A stretch of 64,000 nucleotides of DNA from Ulva prolifera (taxonomy: Eukaryota; Chlorophyta; Ulvophyceae; Ulvales; Ulvaceae). Positions 1-12,568 of this stretch are shown here, one piece after another (position 1 is the stretch's first letter; each line of letters begins with the position of its first letter). The stretch spans positions 8,437,315 to 8,501,314 of the forward strand of contig CM041199.1 in the NCBI GenBank assembly GCA_023078555.1. Direction: 5' to 3'. The notes below the pieces were generated by a model. It was not told the origin of the DNA and searched no databases. It saw only the letters and a list, made by a program, of their open reading frames with translations. The position numbers and the translations under genes were made by a program.

Positions 1-3000
1 GGAGTGACCGAGTCCGTGTGGAGTGTACGTGTGGAGTGTCCGTGTGGAGTGACCGAGTCCGTGTGGAGTGGCCGTGTGGAGTCTCCGTGTGGAGTGACAG
101 TGTGGAGTGACCGAGCCCGTGGGGAGTGTCCGTGTGGAGTGTACGTGTGGAGTGACCGTGTGGAGTGACCGAGTGGATTGACCGTGTGGCGTGTACGTGT
201 GGAGTGACCGAGTCCGTGTGGAGTGTCCGTGTGGAGTGTACGCGTGGAGTGTCCGTGTGGAGTGTACGTGTGGAGTGACCGAGTCCGTGTGGAGTGTCCG
301 TGTGGAGTGTACGCGTGGAGTGACAGTGTGGAGTGACCGAGCCCGTGTGGAGTGTCCGTGTGGAGTGGACGTGTGGAGTGACCGTGTGGAGTGACCGAGT
401 GGATTGACCGTGTGGAGTGTACGTGTGGAGTGACCGAGTCCGTGTGGAGTGTCCGTGTGGAGTGACAGTGTGGAGTGACCGAGCCCGTGTGGAGTGTCCG
501 TGTGGAGTGTACGTGTGGAGTGACCGTGTGGAGTGACCGAGTGGATTGACCGTGTGGAGTGTACGTGTGGAGTGACCGAGTCCGTGTGGAGTGTCCGTGT
601 GGAGTGTACGCGTGGAGTGACCGTGTGGAGTGCCCAAGTCCGTGTGGAGTGTCGGTGTAGAGTGGCCGTGTGGAGTGACCGAGTCCGTGTGGAGTGTACG
701 TGTGGAGTGTCCGTGTGGAGTGACCGAGTCCGTGTGGAGTGGCCGTGTGGAGTCTCCGTGTGGAGTGACAGTGTGGAGTGACCGAGCCCGTGGGGAGTGT
801 CCGTGTGGAGTGTACGTGTGGAGTGACCGTGTGGAGTGACCGAGTGGATTGACCGTGTGGAGTGTACGTGTGGAGTGCCCAAGTCCGTGTGGAGTGTCGG
901 TGTGGAGTGGCCGTGTGGAGTGACCGAGTCCGTGTGGAGTGTACGTGTGGAGTGTCCGTGTGGAGTGACCGAGTCCGTGTGGAGTGGCCGTGTGGAGTGC
1001 CCGTGTGGAGTGTACGTGTGGAGTGACCGTGTCCGTGTGGTGTGTCCGTGTGGAGTGTACGTGTGGAGTGCCCAAGTCCGTGTGGAGTGTCCGTGTGGAG
1101 TGTCCGTGTGGAGTGACCGTGTGGAGTGACCGAGTCCGTGTGGAGTGTCCGTGTGGAGTGTACGTGTGGAGTGACCGTGTCTGTGTGGAGTGGCCGTGTG
1201 GAGTGACCGTTTGCAGTGTACGTGTGGAGTGACCGAGTCCGTGTGGAGTGTCCGTGTGGAGTGTACGTGTGGAGTGACCGAGTCCGTGTGGAGTGTCCGT
1301 GTGGAGTGTACGCGTGGAGTGTCCGTGTGGAGTGTACATGTGTAGTGACCGAGTCCGTGTGGAGTGTCCGTGTGGAGTGTACGTGTGGACTGCCCAAGTC
1401 CGTGTGGAGTGTCCGTGTGGAATGTACGTGTGGAGTGACCGTGTCCGTTTGGAGTGTCCGTGTGGAGTGTCCGTGTGGAGAGACCGAGTCCGTGTGGAGT
1501 GGCCGTGTGGAGTGTCCGTCTGGAGTGTACGTTTGGAGTGACCGTGTCTGTGTGGAGTGTCCGTGTGGAGTGTACGTGTGGAGTGTTCAAGTCCGTGTGG
1601 AGTGTCCGTGTGGAGTGTACGTGTGGAGTGCACAAGTCCGTGTTGAGTGTCCGTGCGGAGTGTCCGTGTGGAGTTACCGAGTCTGTGTGGAGTGGCCGTG
1701 TGTAGTGACCGTGTGGAGTGTACGTGTGGAGTGACCGAGCCCGTGTGGAGTGTCCGTGTGGAGTGTACGCGTGGAGTGTCCGTGTGGAGTGTACATGTGT
1801 AGTGACCGAGTCCGTGTGGAGTGTCCGTGTGGAGTGTACGTGTGGACTGCCCAAGTCCGTGTGGAGTGTCCGTGTGGAGTGTACGTGTGGAGTGACCGAG
1901 TCCGTATGGAATGTCCGTGTGGAGTGTACGTGTGGAGTGCCCAAGTCCGTGTGGAGTGTCCGTGTGGAGTGTACGCGTGGAGTGTCCGTGTGGAGTGACC
2001 GAGTGGATTGACCGTGTGGAGTGTACGTGTGGAGTGACCGAGTCCGTGTGGAGTGTACGTGTGGAGTGTCCGTGTGGAGTGACCGAGTCCGTGTGGAGTG
2101 GCCGTGTGGAGTGTCCGTGTGGAGTGACAGTGTGGAGTGACCGAGCCCGTGTGGAGTGTCCGTGTGGAGTGTACGTGTGGAGTGACCGTGTGGAGTGACC
2201 GAGTGGATTGACCGTGTGGAGTGTACGTGTGGAGTGACCGAGTCCGTGTGGAGTGTCCGTGTGGAGTGTACGCGTGGAGTGACCGTGTGGAGTGCCCAAG
2301 TCCGTGTGGAGTGTCGGTGTAGAGTGGCCGTGTGGAGTGACCGAGTCCGTGTGGAGTGTACGTGTGGAGTGTCCGTGTGGAGTGACCGAATCCGTGTGGA
2401 GTGGCCGTGTGGAGTCTCCGTGTGGAGTGACAGTGTGGAGTGACCGAGCCCGTGGGGAGTGTCCGTGTGGAGTGTACGTGTGGAGTGACCGTGTGGAGTG
2501 ACCGAGTGGATTGACCGTGTGGCGTGTACGTGTGGAGTGACCGAGTCCGTGTGGAGTGTCCGTGTGGAGTGTACGCGTGGAGTGTCCGTGTGGAGTGTAC
2601 GTGTGGAGTGACCGAGTCCGTGTGGAGTGTCCGTGTGGAGTGTACGCGTGGAGTGACAGTGTGGAGTGACCGAGCCCGTGTGGAGTGTCCGTGTGGAGTG
2701 GACGTGTGGAGTGACCGTGTGGAGTGACCGAGTGGATTGACCGTGTGGAGTGTACGTGTGGAGTGACCGAGTCCGTGTGGAGTGTCCGTGTGGAGTGACA
2801 GTGTGGAGTGACCGAGCCCGTGTGGAGTGTCCGTGTGGAGTGTACGTGTGGAGTGACCGTGTGGAGTGACCGAGTGGATTGACCGTGTGGAGTGTACGTG
2901 TGGAGTGACCGAGTCCGTGTGGAGTGTCCGTGTGGAGTGTACGCGTGGAGTGACCGTGTGGAGTGCCCAAGTCCGTGTGGAGTGTCGGTGTAGAGTGGCC

Positions 3001-6000
3001 GTGTGGAGTGACCGAGTCCGTGTGGAGTGTACGTGTGGAGTGTCCGTGTGGAGTGACCGAGTCCGTGTGGAGTGGCCGTGTGGAGTCTCCGTGTGGAGTG
3101 ACAGTGTGGAGTGACCGAGCCCGTGGGGAGTGTCCGTGTGGAGTGTACGTGTGGAGTGACCGTGTGGAGTGACCGAGTGGATTGACCGTGTGGAGTGTAC
3201 GTGTGGAGTGACCGAGTCCGTGTGGAGTGTCCGTGTGGAGTGTACGCGTGGAGTGTCCGTGTGGAGTGTACGTGTGGAGTGACCGAGTCCGTGTGGAGTG
3301 TCCGTGTGGAGTGTACGCGTGGAGTGACAGTGTGGAGTGACCGAGCCCGTGTGGAGTGTCCGTGTGGAGTGGACGTGTGGAGTGACCGTGTGGAGTGACC
3401 GAGTGGATTGACCGTGTGGAGTGTACGTGTGGAGTGACCGAGTCCGTGTGGAGTGTCCGTGTGGAGTGTACGCGTGGAGTGACCGTGTGGAGTGCCCAAG
3501 TCCGTGTGGAGTGTCGGTGTGGAGTGGCCGTGTGGAGTGACCGAGTCCGTGTGGAGTGTACGTGTGGAGTGTCCGTGTGGAGTGACCGAGTCCGTGTGGA
3601 GTGGCCGTGTGGAGTGCCCGTGTGGAGTGACCGTGTCCGTGTGGAGTGTCCGTGTGGAGTGTCCGTTTGGAGTGTACGTGTGGAGTGACCGTGTCCGTGT
3701 GGTGTGTCCGTGTGGAGTGTACGTGTGGAGTGCCCAAGTCCGTGTGGAGTGTCCGTGTGGAGTGTCCGTGTGGAGTGACCGAGTCCGTGTGAAGTGGCCG
3801 TGTGGAGTGACCGTGTGGAGTGTACGTGTGAAGTGACCGAGTCCGTTTGGAGTGTCCGTGTGGAGTGTCCGCGTGGAGTGACCGTGTGGAGTGCCCAAGT
3901 CCGTGTGGAGTGTCCGTGTGGATTGTACGTGTGGAGTGACCGAGTCCGTGTGGAGTGTCCGTGTGGAGTGTACGTGTGGAGTGACCGTGTCTGTGTGGAG
4001 TGGCCGTGTGGAGTGACCGTTTGCAGTGTACGTGTGGAGTGACCGAGTCCGTGTGGAGTGTCCGTGTGGAGTGTACGTGTGGAGTGACCGAGTCCGTGTG
4101 GAGTGTCCGTGTGGAGTGTACGCGTGGAGTGTCCGTGTGGAGTGTATATGTGTAGTGACCGAGTCCGTGTGGAGTGTCCGTGTGGAGTGTACGTGTGGAG
4201 TGTCCGTGTGGAGTGTTCATGTGTAGTGACCGAGTCCGTGTGGAGTGTCCGTGTGGAGTGTACGTGTGGACTGCCCAAGTCCGTGTGGAGTGTCCGTGTG
4301 GAATGTACGTGTGGAGTGACCGTGTCCGTGTGGAGTGTCCGTGTGGAGTGTCCGTGTGGAGTGTCCGTGTGGAGAGACCGAGTCCGTGTGGAGTGGCCGT
4401 GTGGAGTGTCCGTCTGGAGTGTACGTTTGGAGTGACCGTGTCTGTGTGGAGTGTCCGTGTGGAGTGTACGTGTGGAGTGTTCAAGTCCGTGTGGAGTGTC
4501 CGTGTGGAGTGTACGTGTGGAGTGCACAAGTCCGTGTTGAGTGTCCGTGTGGAGTGTCCGTGTGGAGTTACCGAGTCTGTGTGGAGTGGCCGTGTGTAGT
4601 GACCGTGTGGAGTGTACGTGTGGAGTGACCGAGCCCGTGTGGAGTGTCCGGTCGGAGTGTACGTGTGGAGTGACCGAGTCCGTGTGGAGTTTCCGTGTGG
4701 AGTGTACGCGTGGAGTGTCCGTGTGGAGTGTACATGTGTAGTGACCGAGTCCGTGTGGAGTGTCCGTGTGGAGTGTACGTGTGGACTGCCCAAGTCCGTG
4801 TGGAGTGTCCGTGTGGAGTGTACGTGTGGAGTGACCGACCCGTATGGAATGTCCGTGTGGAGTGTACGTGTGGAGTGCCCAAGTCCGTGTGGAGTGTCCG
4901 TGTGGAGTGTCCGTGTGGAGTGACCGAGTCCGTGTGGAGTGGCCGTGTGGAGTGTCGGTGTGGAGTGGCCGTGTGGAGTGACCGAGTCCGTGTGGAGTGT
5001 ACGTGTGGAGTGTCCGTGTGGAGTGACCGAGTCCGTGTGGAGTGGCCGTGTGGAGTGTCCGTGTGGAGTGACAGTGTGGAGTGACCGAGCCCGTGTGGAG
5101 TGTCCGTGTGGAGTGTACGTGTGGAGTGACCGTGTGGAGTGACCGAGTGGATTGACCGTGTGGAGTGTACGTGTGGAGTGACCGAGTCCGTGTGGAGTGT
5201 CCGTGTGGAGTGTACGCGTGGAGTGACCGTGTGGAGTGCCCAAGTCCGTGTGGAGTGTCGGTGTGGAGTGTACGTGTGGAGTGACCGAGTCCGTGTGGAG
5301 TGTACGTGTGGAGTGTCCGTGTGGAGTGACCGAGTCCGTGTGGAGTGGCCGTGTGGAGTGTCCGTGTGGAGTGACAGTGTGGAGTGACCGAGCCCGTGTG
5401 GAGTGTCCGTGTGGAGTGTACGTGTGGAGTGACCGTGTGGAGTGACCGAGTGGATTGACCGTGTGGAGTGTACGTGTGGAGTGATCGAGTCCGTGTGGAG
5501 TGTCCGTGTGGAGTGTACGCGTGGAGTGTCCGTGTGGAGTGTACGTGTGGAGTGACCGAGTCCGTGTGGAGTGGCCGTGTGGAGTGACCGTGTGGAGTGT
5601 CCGTGTGGAGTGTACGTGTGGAGTGACCGAGTCCGTGTGGAGTGGCCGTGTGGAGTGACCGTGTGGAGTGACCGAGTCCGTGTGGAGTGTCCGTGTGGAG
5701 TGACAGTGTGGAGTGACCGAGTCCGTGTGGAGTGTCCGTGTGGAGTGTCCGCGTGGAGTGACCGTGTGGAGTGCCCAAGTCCGTGTGGAGTGACAGTGTG
5801 GATTGTACGTGTGGAGTTACCGAGTCCGTGTGGAGTGTCCGTGTGGAGTGTACGTGTGGAGTGACCGTGTCCGTGTGGAGTGGCCGTGTGGAGTGACCGT
5901 GTGGAGTGACCGAGTGGATTGACCGTGTGGAGTGTACGTGTGGAGTGACCGAGTCCGTGTGGAGTGTCCGTGTGGAGTGTACGCGTGGAGTGACCGTGTG

Positions 6001-9000
6001 GAGTGCCCAAGTCCGTGTGGAGTGTCGGTGTGGAGTGGCCGTGTGGAGTGACCGAGTCCGTGTGGAGTGTACGTGTGGAGTGTCCGTGTGGAGTGTACGC
6101 GTGGAGTGACAGTGTGGAGTGACCGAGCCCGTGTGGAGTGACCGTGTGGAGTGACCGAGTGGATTGACCGTGTGGAGTGTACGTGTGGAGTGACCGAGTC
6201 CGTGTGGAGTGTCCGTGTGGAGTGTACGCGTGGAGTGACCGTGTGGAGTGCCCAAGTCCGTGTGGAGTGTCGGTGTGGAGTGGCCGTGTGGAGTGACCGA
6301 GTCCGTGTGGAGTGTACGTGTGGAGTGTCCGTGTGGAGTGACCGAGTCCGTGTGGAGTGGCCGTGTGGAGTGTCCGTGTGGAGTGACAGTGTGGAGTGAC
6401 CGAGCCCGTGTGGAGTGTCCGTGTGGAGTGTACGTGTGGAGTGACCGTGTGGAGTGACCGAGTGGATTGACCGTGTGGAGTGTACGTGTGGAGTGATCGA
6501 GTCCGTGTGGAGTGTCCGTGTGGAGTGTACGCGTGGAGTGTCCGTGTGGAGTGTACGTGTGGAGTGACCGAGTCCGTGTGGAGTGGCCGTGTGGAGTGAC
6601 CGTGTGGAGTGTACGTGTGAAGTGACCGAGTCCGTGTGGAGTGTCCGTGTGGAGTGTCCGCGTGGAGTGACCGTGTGGAGTGCCCAAGTCCGTGTGGAGT
6701 GACAGTGTGGATTGTACGTGTGGAGTTACCGAGTCCGTGTGGAGTGTCCGTGTGGAGTGTACGTGTGGAGTGACCGTGTCCGTGTGGAGTGGCCGTGTGG
6801 AGTGACCGTGTGGAGTGACCGAGTGGATTGACCGTGTGGAGTGTACGTGTGGAGTGATCGAGTCCGTGTGGAGTGTCCGTGTGGAGTGTACGCGTGGAGT
6901 GTCCGTGTGGAGTGTACGTGTGGAGTGACCGAGTCCGTGTGGAGTGGCTGTGTGGAGTGACCGTGTGGAGTGTACGTGTGAAGTGACCGAGTCCGTGTGG
7001 AGTGTCCGTGTGGAGTGTCCGCGTGGAGTGACCGTGTGGAGTGCCCAAGTCCGTGTGGAGTGACAGTGTGGATTGTACGTGTGGAGTTACCGAGTCCGTG
7101 TGGAGTGTCCGTGTGGAGTGTACGTGTGGAGTGACCGTGTCCGTGTGGAGTGGCCGTGTGGAGTGACCGTTTGCAGTGTACGTGTGGAGTGACCGAGTCC
7201 GTGTGGAGTGTCCGTGTGGAGTGTACGTGTGGAGTGACCGAGTCCGTGTGGAGTGTCCGTGTGGAGTGTACGCGTGGAGTGTCCGTGTGGAGTGTACATG
7301 TGTAGTGACCGAGTCCGTGTGGAGTGTCCGTGTGGAGTGTACGTGTGGAGTGACCGAGTCCGTGTGGAGTGTCCGTGTGGAGTGTACGCGTGGAGTGTCC
7401 GTGTGGAGTGTACATGTGTAGTGACCAAGTCCGTGTGGAGTGTCCGTGTGGAGTGTACGTGTGGAGTGACCGTGTCCGTGTGGAGTGGCCGTGTGGAGTG
7501 ACCGTGTGGAGTGTACGTGTGGAGTGACCGAGTCCGTGTGTAGTGTCCGTGTGGAGTGTACGTGTGGAATGACCGAGTCCGTGTGGAGTGTCCGTGTGGA
7601 GTGACCGAAGTCCGTGTGGAGTGGCCGTGTGGAGTGACCGTGTGGAGTGTACGTGTGGAGTGACCGAGTCCGTGTGGAGTGTCCGTGTGGAGTGACCGTG
7701 TGGAGTGCCCAAGTCCGTGTGGAGTGTCCGTGTGGAGTGTACGTGTGGAATGACCGAGTCCGTGTGGAGTGTACGTGTGGAGTGACCGAGTCCGTGTGGA
7801 GTGGCCGTGTGGAGTGTCCGTGTGGAGTGACCGTGTGGAGTGACCGAGTCCGTGTGGAGTGTCCGTGTGGAGTGTACGTGTGGAGTGACCGAGTCCGTGT
7901 GGAGTGTCCGTGTGGAGTGTACGCGTGGAGTGTCCGTGTGGAGTGTACATGTGTAGTGACCGAGTCCGTGTGGAGTGTCCGTGTGGAGTGTACGTGTGGA
8001 GTGACCGAGTCCGTGTGGAGTGTCCGTGTGGAGTGTACGCGTGGAGTGTCCGTGTGGAGTGTACGTGTGGAATGACCGAGTCCGTGTGGAGTGTACGTGT
8101 GGAGTGACCGAGTCCGTGTGGAGTGGCCGTGTGGAGTGTCCGTGTGGAGTGACCGTGTGGAGTGACCGAGTCCGTGTGGAGTGTCCGTGTGGAGTGTACG
8201 TGTGGAGTGACCGAGTCCGTGTGGAGTGTCCGTGTGGAGTGTACGCGTGGAGTGTCCGTGTGGAGTGTACATGTGTAGTGACCGAGTCCGTGTGGAGTGT
8301 CCGTGTGGAGTGTACGTGTGGAGTGACCGAGTCCGTGTGGAGTGTCCGTGTGGAGTGTACGCGTGGAGTGTCCGTGTGGAGTGTACGTGTGGAGTGACCG
8401 TGTCCGTGTGGAGTGGCCGTGTGGAGTGACCGTGTGGAGTGTACGTGTGGAGTGACCGAGTCCGTGTGTAGTGTCCGTGTGGAGTGTACGTGTGGAATGA
8501 CCGAGTCCGTGTGGAGTGTCCGTGTGGAGTGACCGAAGTCCGTGTGGAGTGGCCGTGTGGAGTGACCGTGTGGAGTGTACGTGTGGAGTGACCGAGTGCG
8601 TGTGGAGTGTCCGTGTGGAGTGACCGTGTGGAGTGCCCAAGTCCGTGTGGAGTGTCCGTGTGGAGTGTACGTGTGGAATGACCGAGTCCGTGTGGAGTGT
8701 ACGTGTGGAGTGACCGAGTCCGTGTGGAGTGGCCGTGTGGAGTGTCCGTGTGGAGTGACCGTGTGGAGTGCCCAAGTCCGTGTGGAGTGTCCGTGTGGAG
8801 TGTACGTGTGGAGTGACCGAGTCCGTGTGGAGTGTCCGTGTGGAGTGTACGTGTGGAGTGACCGTGTCCGTGTGGAGTGGCCGTGTGGAGTGACCGTGTG
8901 GAGTGTACGTGTGGAGTGACCGAGTCCGTGTGTAGTGTCCGTGTGGAGTGACCGTGTGGAGTTACCGAGTCCGTGTGGAGTGTCCGTGTGGAGTGTACGT

Positions 9001-9555
9001 TTGGAGTGACCGAGTCCGTGTGGAGTGGCCGTGTGGAGTGTCCGTGTGGAGTGTACGTGTGGAGTGACCGTGTCCGTGTGGAGTGTCCGTGTGGAGTGTA
9101 CGTGTGGAGTGCCCAAGTCCGTGTGGAGTGACCGTGTGGAGTGTACGTGTGGAGTGACCGAGTCTGTGTGGAGTGTCCGTGTGGAGTGGCTGTGTGGAGT
9201 GACCGTGTGGAGTGTACGTGTGAAGTGACCGAGTCCGTGTGGAGTGTCCGTGTGGAGTGTCCGCGTGGAGTGACCGTGTGGAGTGCCCAAGTCCGTGTGG
9301 AGTGACAGTGTGGATTGTACGTGTGGAGTTACCGAGTCCGTGTGGAGTGTCCGTGTGGAGTGTACGTGTGGAGTGACCGTGTCCGTGTGGAGTGGCCGTG
9401 TGGAGTGACCGTTTGCAGTGTACGTGTGGAGTGACCGAGTCCGTGTGGAGTGTCCGTGTGGAGTGTACGTGTGGAGTGACCGAGTCCGTGTGGAGTGTCC
9501 GTGTGGAGTGTACGCGTGGAGTGTCCGTGTGGAGTGTACATGTGTAGTGACCAAG
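1..9555. repeat. Composite 13/19-bp minisatellite, block 1 (runs off left edge)
   Basis: The block is built from 13-bp units of the form GTGTGGAGTGNCC or GTGTGGAGTGTAC. These mix with 19-bp units that add six bases, such as GTGTGGAGTGACCGAGTCC, GTGTGGAGTGCCCAAGTCC and GTGTGGAGTGACCGTGTCC. Both lengths are 1 modulo 3 and the units contain no stop in any frame, so all six frames stay open for long distances. The translations are pure 13-residue repeats (VWSVRVECPCGVY on plus, HTDTPHGHSTRTL on minus), so I do not call genes here. Unit order is not random and larger segments recur. The block ends exactly at element A, which inserted into a unit. Confidence 0.97.
2195..3536. repeat. Higher-order tandem duplication of the minisatellite, 671-bp period
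   Basis: The pattern of units from 2195 recurs at 2866 with a shift of 671 bp. Landmarks at 2292 and 2524 recur at 2963 and 3195. A related copy lies 1662 bp upstream (533 matches 2195). The number 671 fits 37 thirteen-base plus 10 nineteen-base units. A second long-range duplication links about 1216-1740 with 4026-4630 at a 2810-bp shift. Its later part is displaced by another 71 bp, which equals four 13-bp units and one 19-bp unit. A 322-bp period is seen at 7904/8226. Confidence 0.8.
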
Positions 9556-9582
9556 CACAGGCCAGATGCCAGACTCGCTCAC
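9556..9582 (+). repeat. Left terminal inverted repeat of element A
   Basis: This 27-bp sequence is identical to the reverse complement of 20310-20336. Similarity resumes beyond it around GGGTGCGC. It abuts satellite sequence at 9555/9556. Confidence 0.95.
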
Positions 9583-10330
9583 TAGGGTGCGCTGTTAGGA
9601 CGGGTGCGCCGACTACACATGCGCCAACTTGTAACTTTCGGCGAAATGCGCCAAATGGCGTTCTGAAGCTTGGGATACCTTACCTAGTGCTTTTATAGTG
9701 ATCTGATCTAAGTGGTTTGGCTAGCGGCGTCTTCAGGCGGCCGATATCGTGTCCGGCCATCAACGGTCGCGCACTGTGATGGTGCGCCTCGGGCCGAGGT
9801 GCGCTGTGTTCGAGGGGGCCGTCGTTGTACATTGCTCGTAAACCATGTAAAAACGGGCCTGGGGTGCCGAGGACTTTGTTATTCTCGATCACTGGCATTA
9901 TCAATGCTTCAGAGATGCAGATCGATCGAAGATATCATGGTCTTGGGGCTCAAAAGTACGGCAATGGCGCATGTGTGGAGTGCGCCACTTGCAGAGGTGA
10001 GCTCAGATGAGCACGCTGCAATGCGAGATCGGCGCAAACCTCGTGCATTCTGCTGATAAAAATGAAGAGATCGAATAGTAATGAGATCATGTTTGTACAC
10101 ATCATTTTCATCCGTTCTGTTCCGGTCGGATAGTTGTGCGGTAGCTCAGTGGTTTTGGGGGAACTCAGCTTGTGTCAGGTCGTGCCATTCTAATTGCGGT
10201 AAACGTTTGTATTCTACACGTGGAGCTAAATTGCGCCCACGTCCCAGACATCATACGTGCCGCTATGTTGCTGGTCTTGCTGTTCCTGGCCGCTGTAGGT
10301 GGGTCTTGGGGCTCGGGCGTCGCATCTGGG
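9583..10330. other. Element A left subterminal region
   Basis: No convincing coding exon is seen. Short GCGC-core motifs recur: GGGTGCGC near 9584, GGGTGCGCC near 9603, ATGCGCC near 9619 and 9647, GGTGCGCC near 9781 and TGCGCCAC near 9980. Matching motifs crowd the right end of the element. In CACTA elements such subterminal repeats are bound by an element-encoded protein; that role is inferred here. The promoter of the transposase gene should lie in this stretch, but I see no clear core element. Confidence 0.55.
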
Positions 10331-12533
10331 ATGCCCAAGCGTGTCAGAGCCGAACCGGGATCCCTTCAGGCAGAATTCATTTGTATTGGAAATTACCAGT
10401 GGTTTTGTGATAAATGTGTGAAAGAGTTTGCATATGGCGATAACCTTGGCCGACATCTAACGTCCGATAAGCATATTCGAAATGCAGAGCTCGTAGCAAA
10501 AGGTGAACGTAGTCTATGTATTCCGAAACATCATCGGCCGGCGGTGTCCGACGGTTGTGAGAACAATCGTGCGCTTGGAAGCAATTTCGATCGTGAACCC
10601 TCCAACGCAGAAGTTGCGCCACATCATTCGATCCAAGATGCACTTCCGGCGCTGGACGACCTCTACGACAGAGGTGTCCAGCATGCTGAAGATCAGAGTG
10701 TTCAACCTTCTATTTTGTCCGTCCCTCCGGCTCACTTGGTCAAGTCATTGGAGGGCAGGACAGGAGTGGCCACTTTGGACGCCACTGAGTCCGATGAGGA
10801 AGAGATACCCGACGAAGATCCTATCGAGGACAAGACATTTGACTTTGAGTACGACGATGAGGAGTGGGTGAGTGTACGTAGACTTACATATACCGAAACC
10901 CACCTTCCCTCCGCCCTAGCAGCGTCATCCCCCTGCCCACTGCCCTCCTTCCCCGGCCAGCTACGCCAGCCTGCAGTATGATGCTGAAGTCCACGTCCGA
11001 GTGTTCTTGTGTTCAGGGTCTGCAAGACTTGTTACTGTTTGCGGAGCAGGAACACCGGCAGCGGGGTGGGGTTGAACCCGATGCTCGGGCCATTCTGAGA
11101 GCAGCACAAGACCAAGGTCGCCGTTGGGACAACAGTATTTCTGTTGCAGGATTCAATGAAGAATTGTTGGAGAAAATGGCATGTCAGCAAGCAGCGCTGG
11201 CAAACAAAGAGGCTCCAGAACCGCGAGCAAACACCATCAGGTGGTATCAACAACACCCCAATGCTTTGGTTGCAGAAGGAAGTACTGTGACTGTATCCCA
11301 GGCAAGTTACTGCCTGGCATGGCTCAAGTTGAAGGGGAGCATGACGTGTGAATGCCTTGACTATATCTGCAAGATGCTAGCCTACGGTGGTTTCCTTAAA
11401 TCCAGCAAGAATATAATGCCACGGTATGTAGCTGATGTGCTAGTGGCGGGATGTCTTCTTCTCCGCTTCGCATCGATTTAGGCTCTGGCTGTTTGTGATG
11501 AGTAGCTACCGGATGTCGCTGCCCGTCCATTGGGTCATTGATGTACTGTGTAGATCTGAGTACCTCATCAAGGGCATCTTATGCCTACAAACCAACGAAG
11601 ACTACACATATGACATGTGTGACAATGGGCAGTGCCCGCACGTATATGGACGACAATTGAAGAAGAGTGCGAGACTTGCCAGATCAGGTGAAAGATGCCC
11701 TAATTGCGGCAACCTTCGGTATCGAAAGAAGAACAAGCAGGTCTATCCTGTCCGAAGGTAAGCCCTTGTGCGCTCGGCTGTGTGATGACACTTAAAGTAC
11801 ACATGTTGTCAATGTGTGAATGCGTTGTGCCGTGCCCCTGCAGTGTTGTGCACCTAGTGCACCTACAATTAGTAGCCGCTGTGATGACAACATGCCGAGA
11901 GCTGACGCGGTACCTTACCTTAGCTCGATTGCATGCAGTGCGTACATCCTCCAGCTTAAAGACGTTGTCAACCACCTGTTTGGAGAGCCTCTCTTTGCCA
12001 GGTACGCTGGCACACGCACTCAGGCCATGCTGCAGTCTCCATTGTACAAACGTTTGGACACTGCTCATGGTGGCGCCCTTTCTGCCTTGTCATCCGAAAG
12101 TGTGGGCTCTCTTGTTGCCCAACCAACGCCTGTGGGGGCCACTGGTGCGGCTACTGACCCCGATACCATAGATGATGAAGCAAACCCGGATCCAACTGAC
12201 GAAGTTATGACCGGTGATGGAGATGAACTCGCCTTGATGTTCGCTTTGTTTGTTGACGGTGTGCAATTGCACGATCATGGTCGAGCATCAACCACTGTGG
12301 TGGGTCTTAAGTGTATCGACCTGCCAGGATTTATGTGTCACACCGATCTGGCATGCTTCCCCATGGCCTATATCGGAGGCGAGAAGGAGCCCACAAACCT
12401 GAGCGAATTCACAGCTTTGCTCCTCCAACAGTTCAAGGATCATGAAGTACTTGGGGTGGTCGATAACCGTGGTGCGGTTGCCACCTCACAACCCCAATGA
12501 GGCTCATGTGCGGTTGATCTTTGTGTGCGTCTG

Positions 12534-12568
<35 letters not shown>

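Noticed and set aside
1674-9554. Minus-strand open frames of 500-1230 codons (HTDTPHGHSTRTL repeats)
   Set aside because: They are a by-product of a stop-free 13/19-bp repeat; all six frames are open and frames overlap one another.
1-9555. CRISPR-like array, because of short regular repeats
   Set aside because: There are no unique spacers between repeats; units are contiguous and the context is eukaryotic transposons.
10138-10175. tRNA-like GGTAGCTCAGTGG
   Set aside because: It matches part of an A box, but no B box (GGTTCRANNCC) or cloverleaf follows at the right distance.
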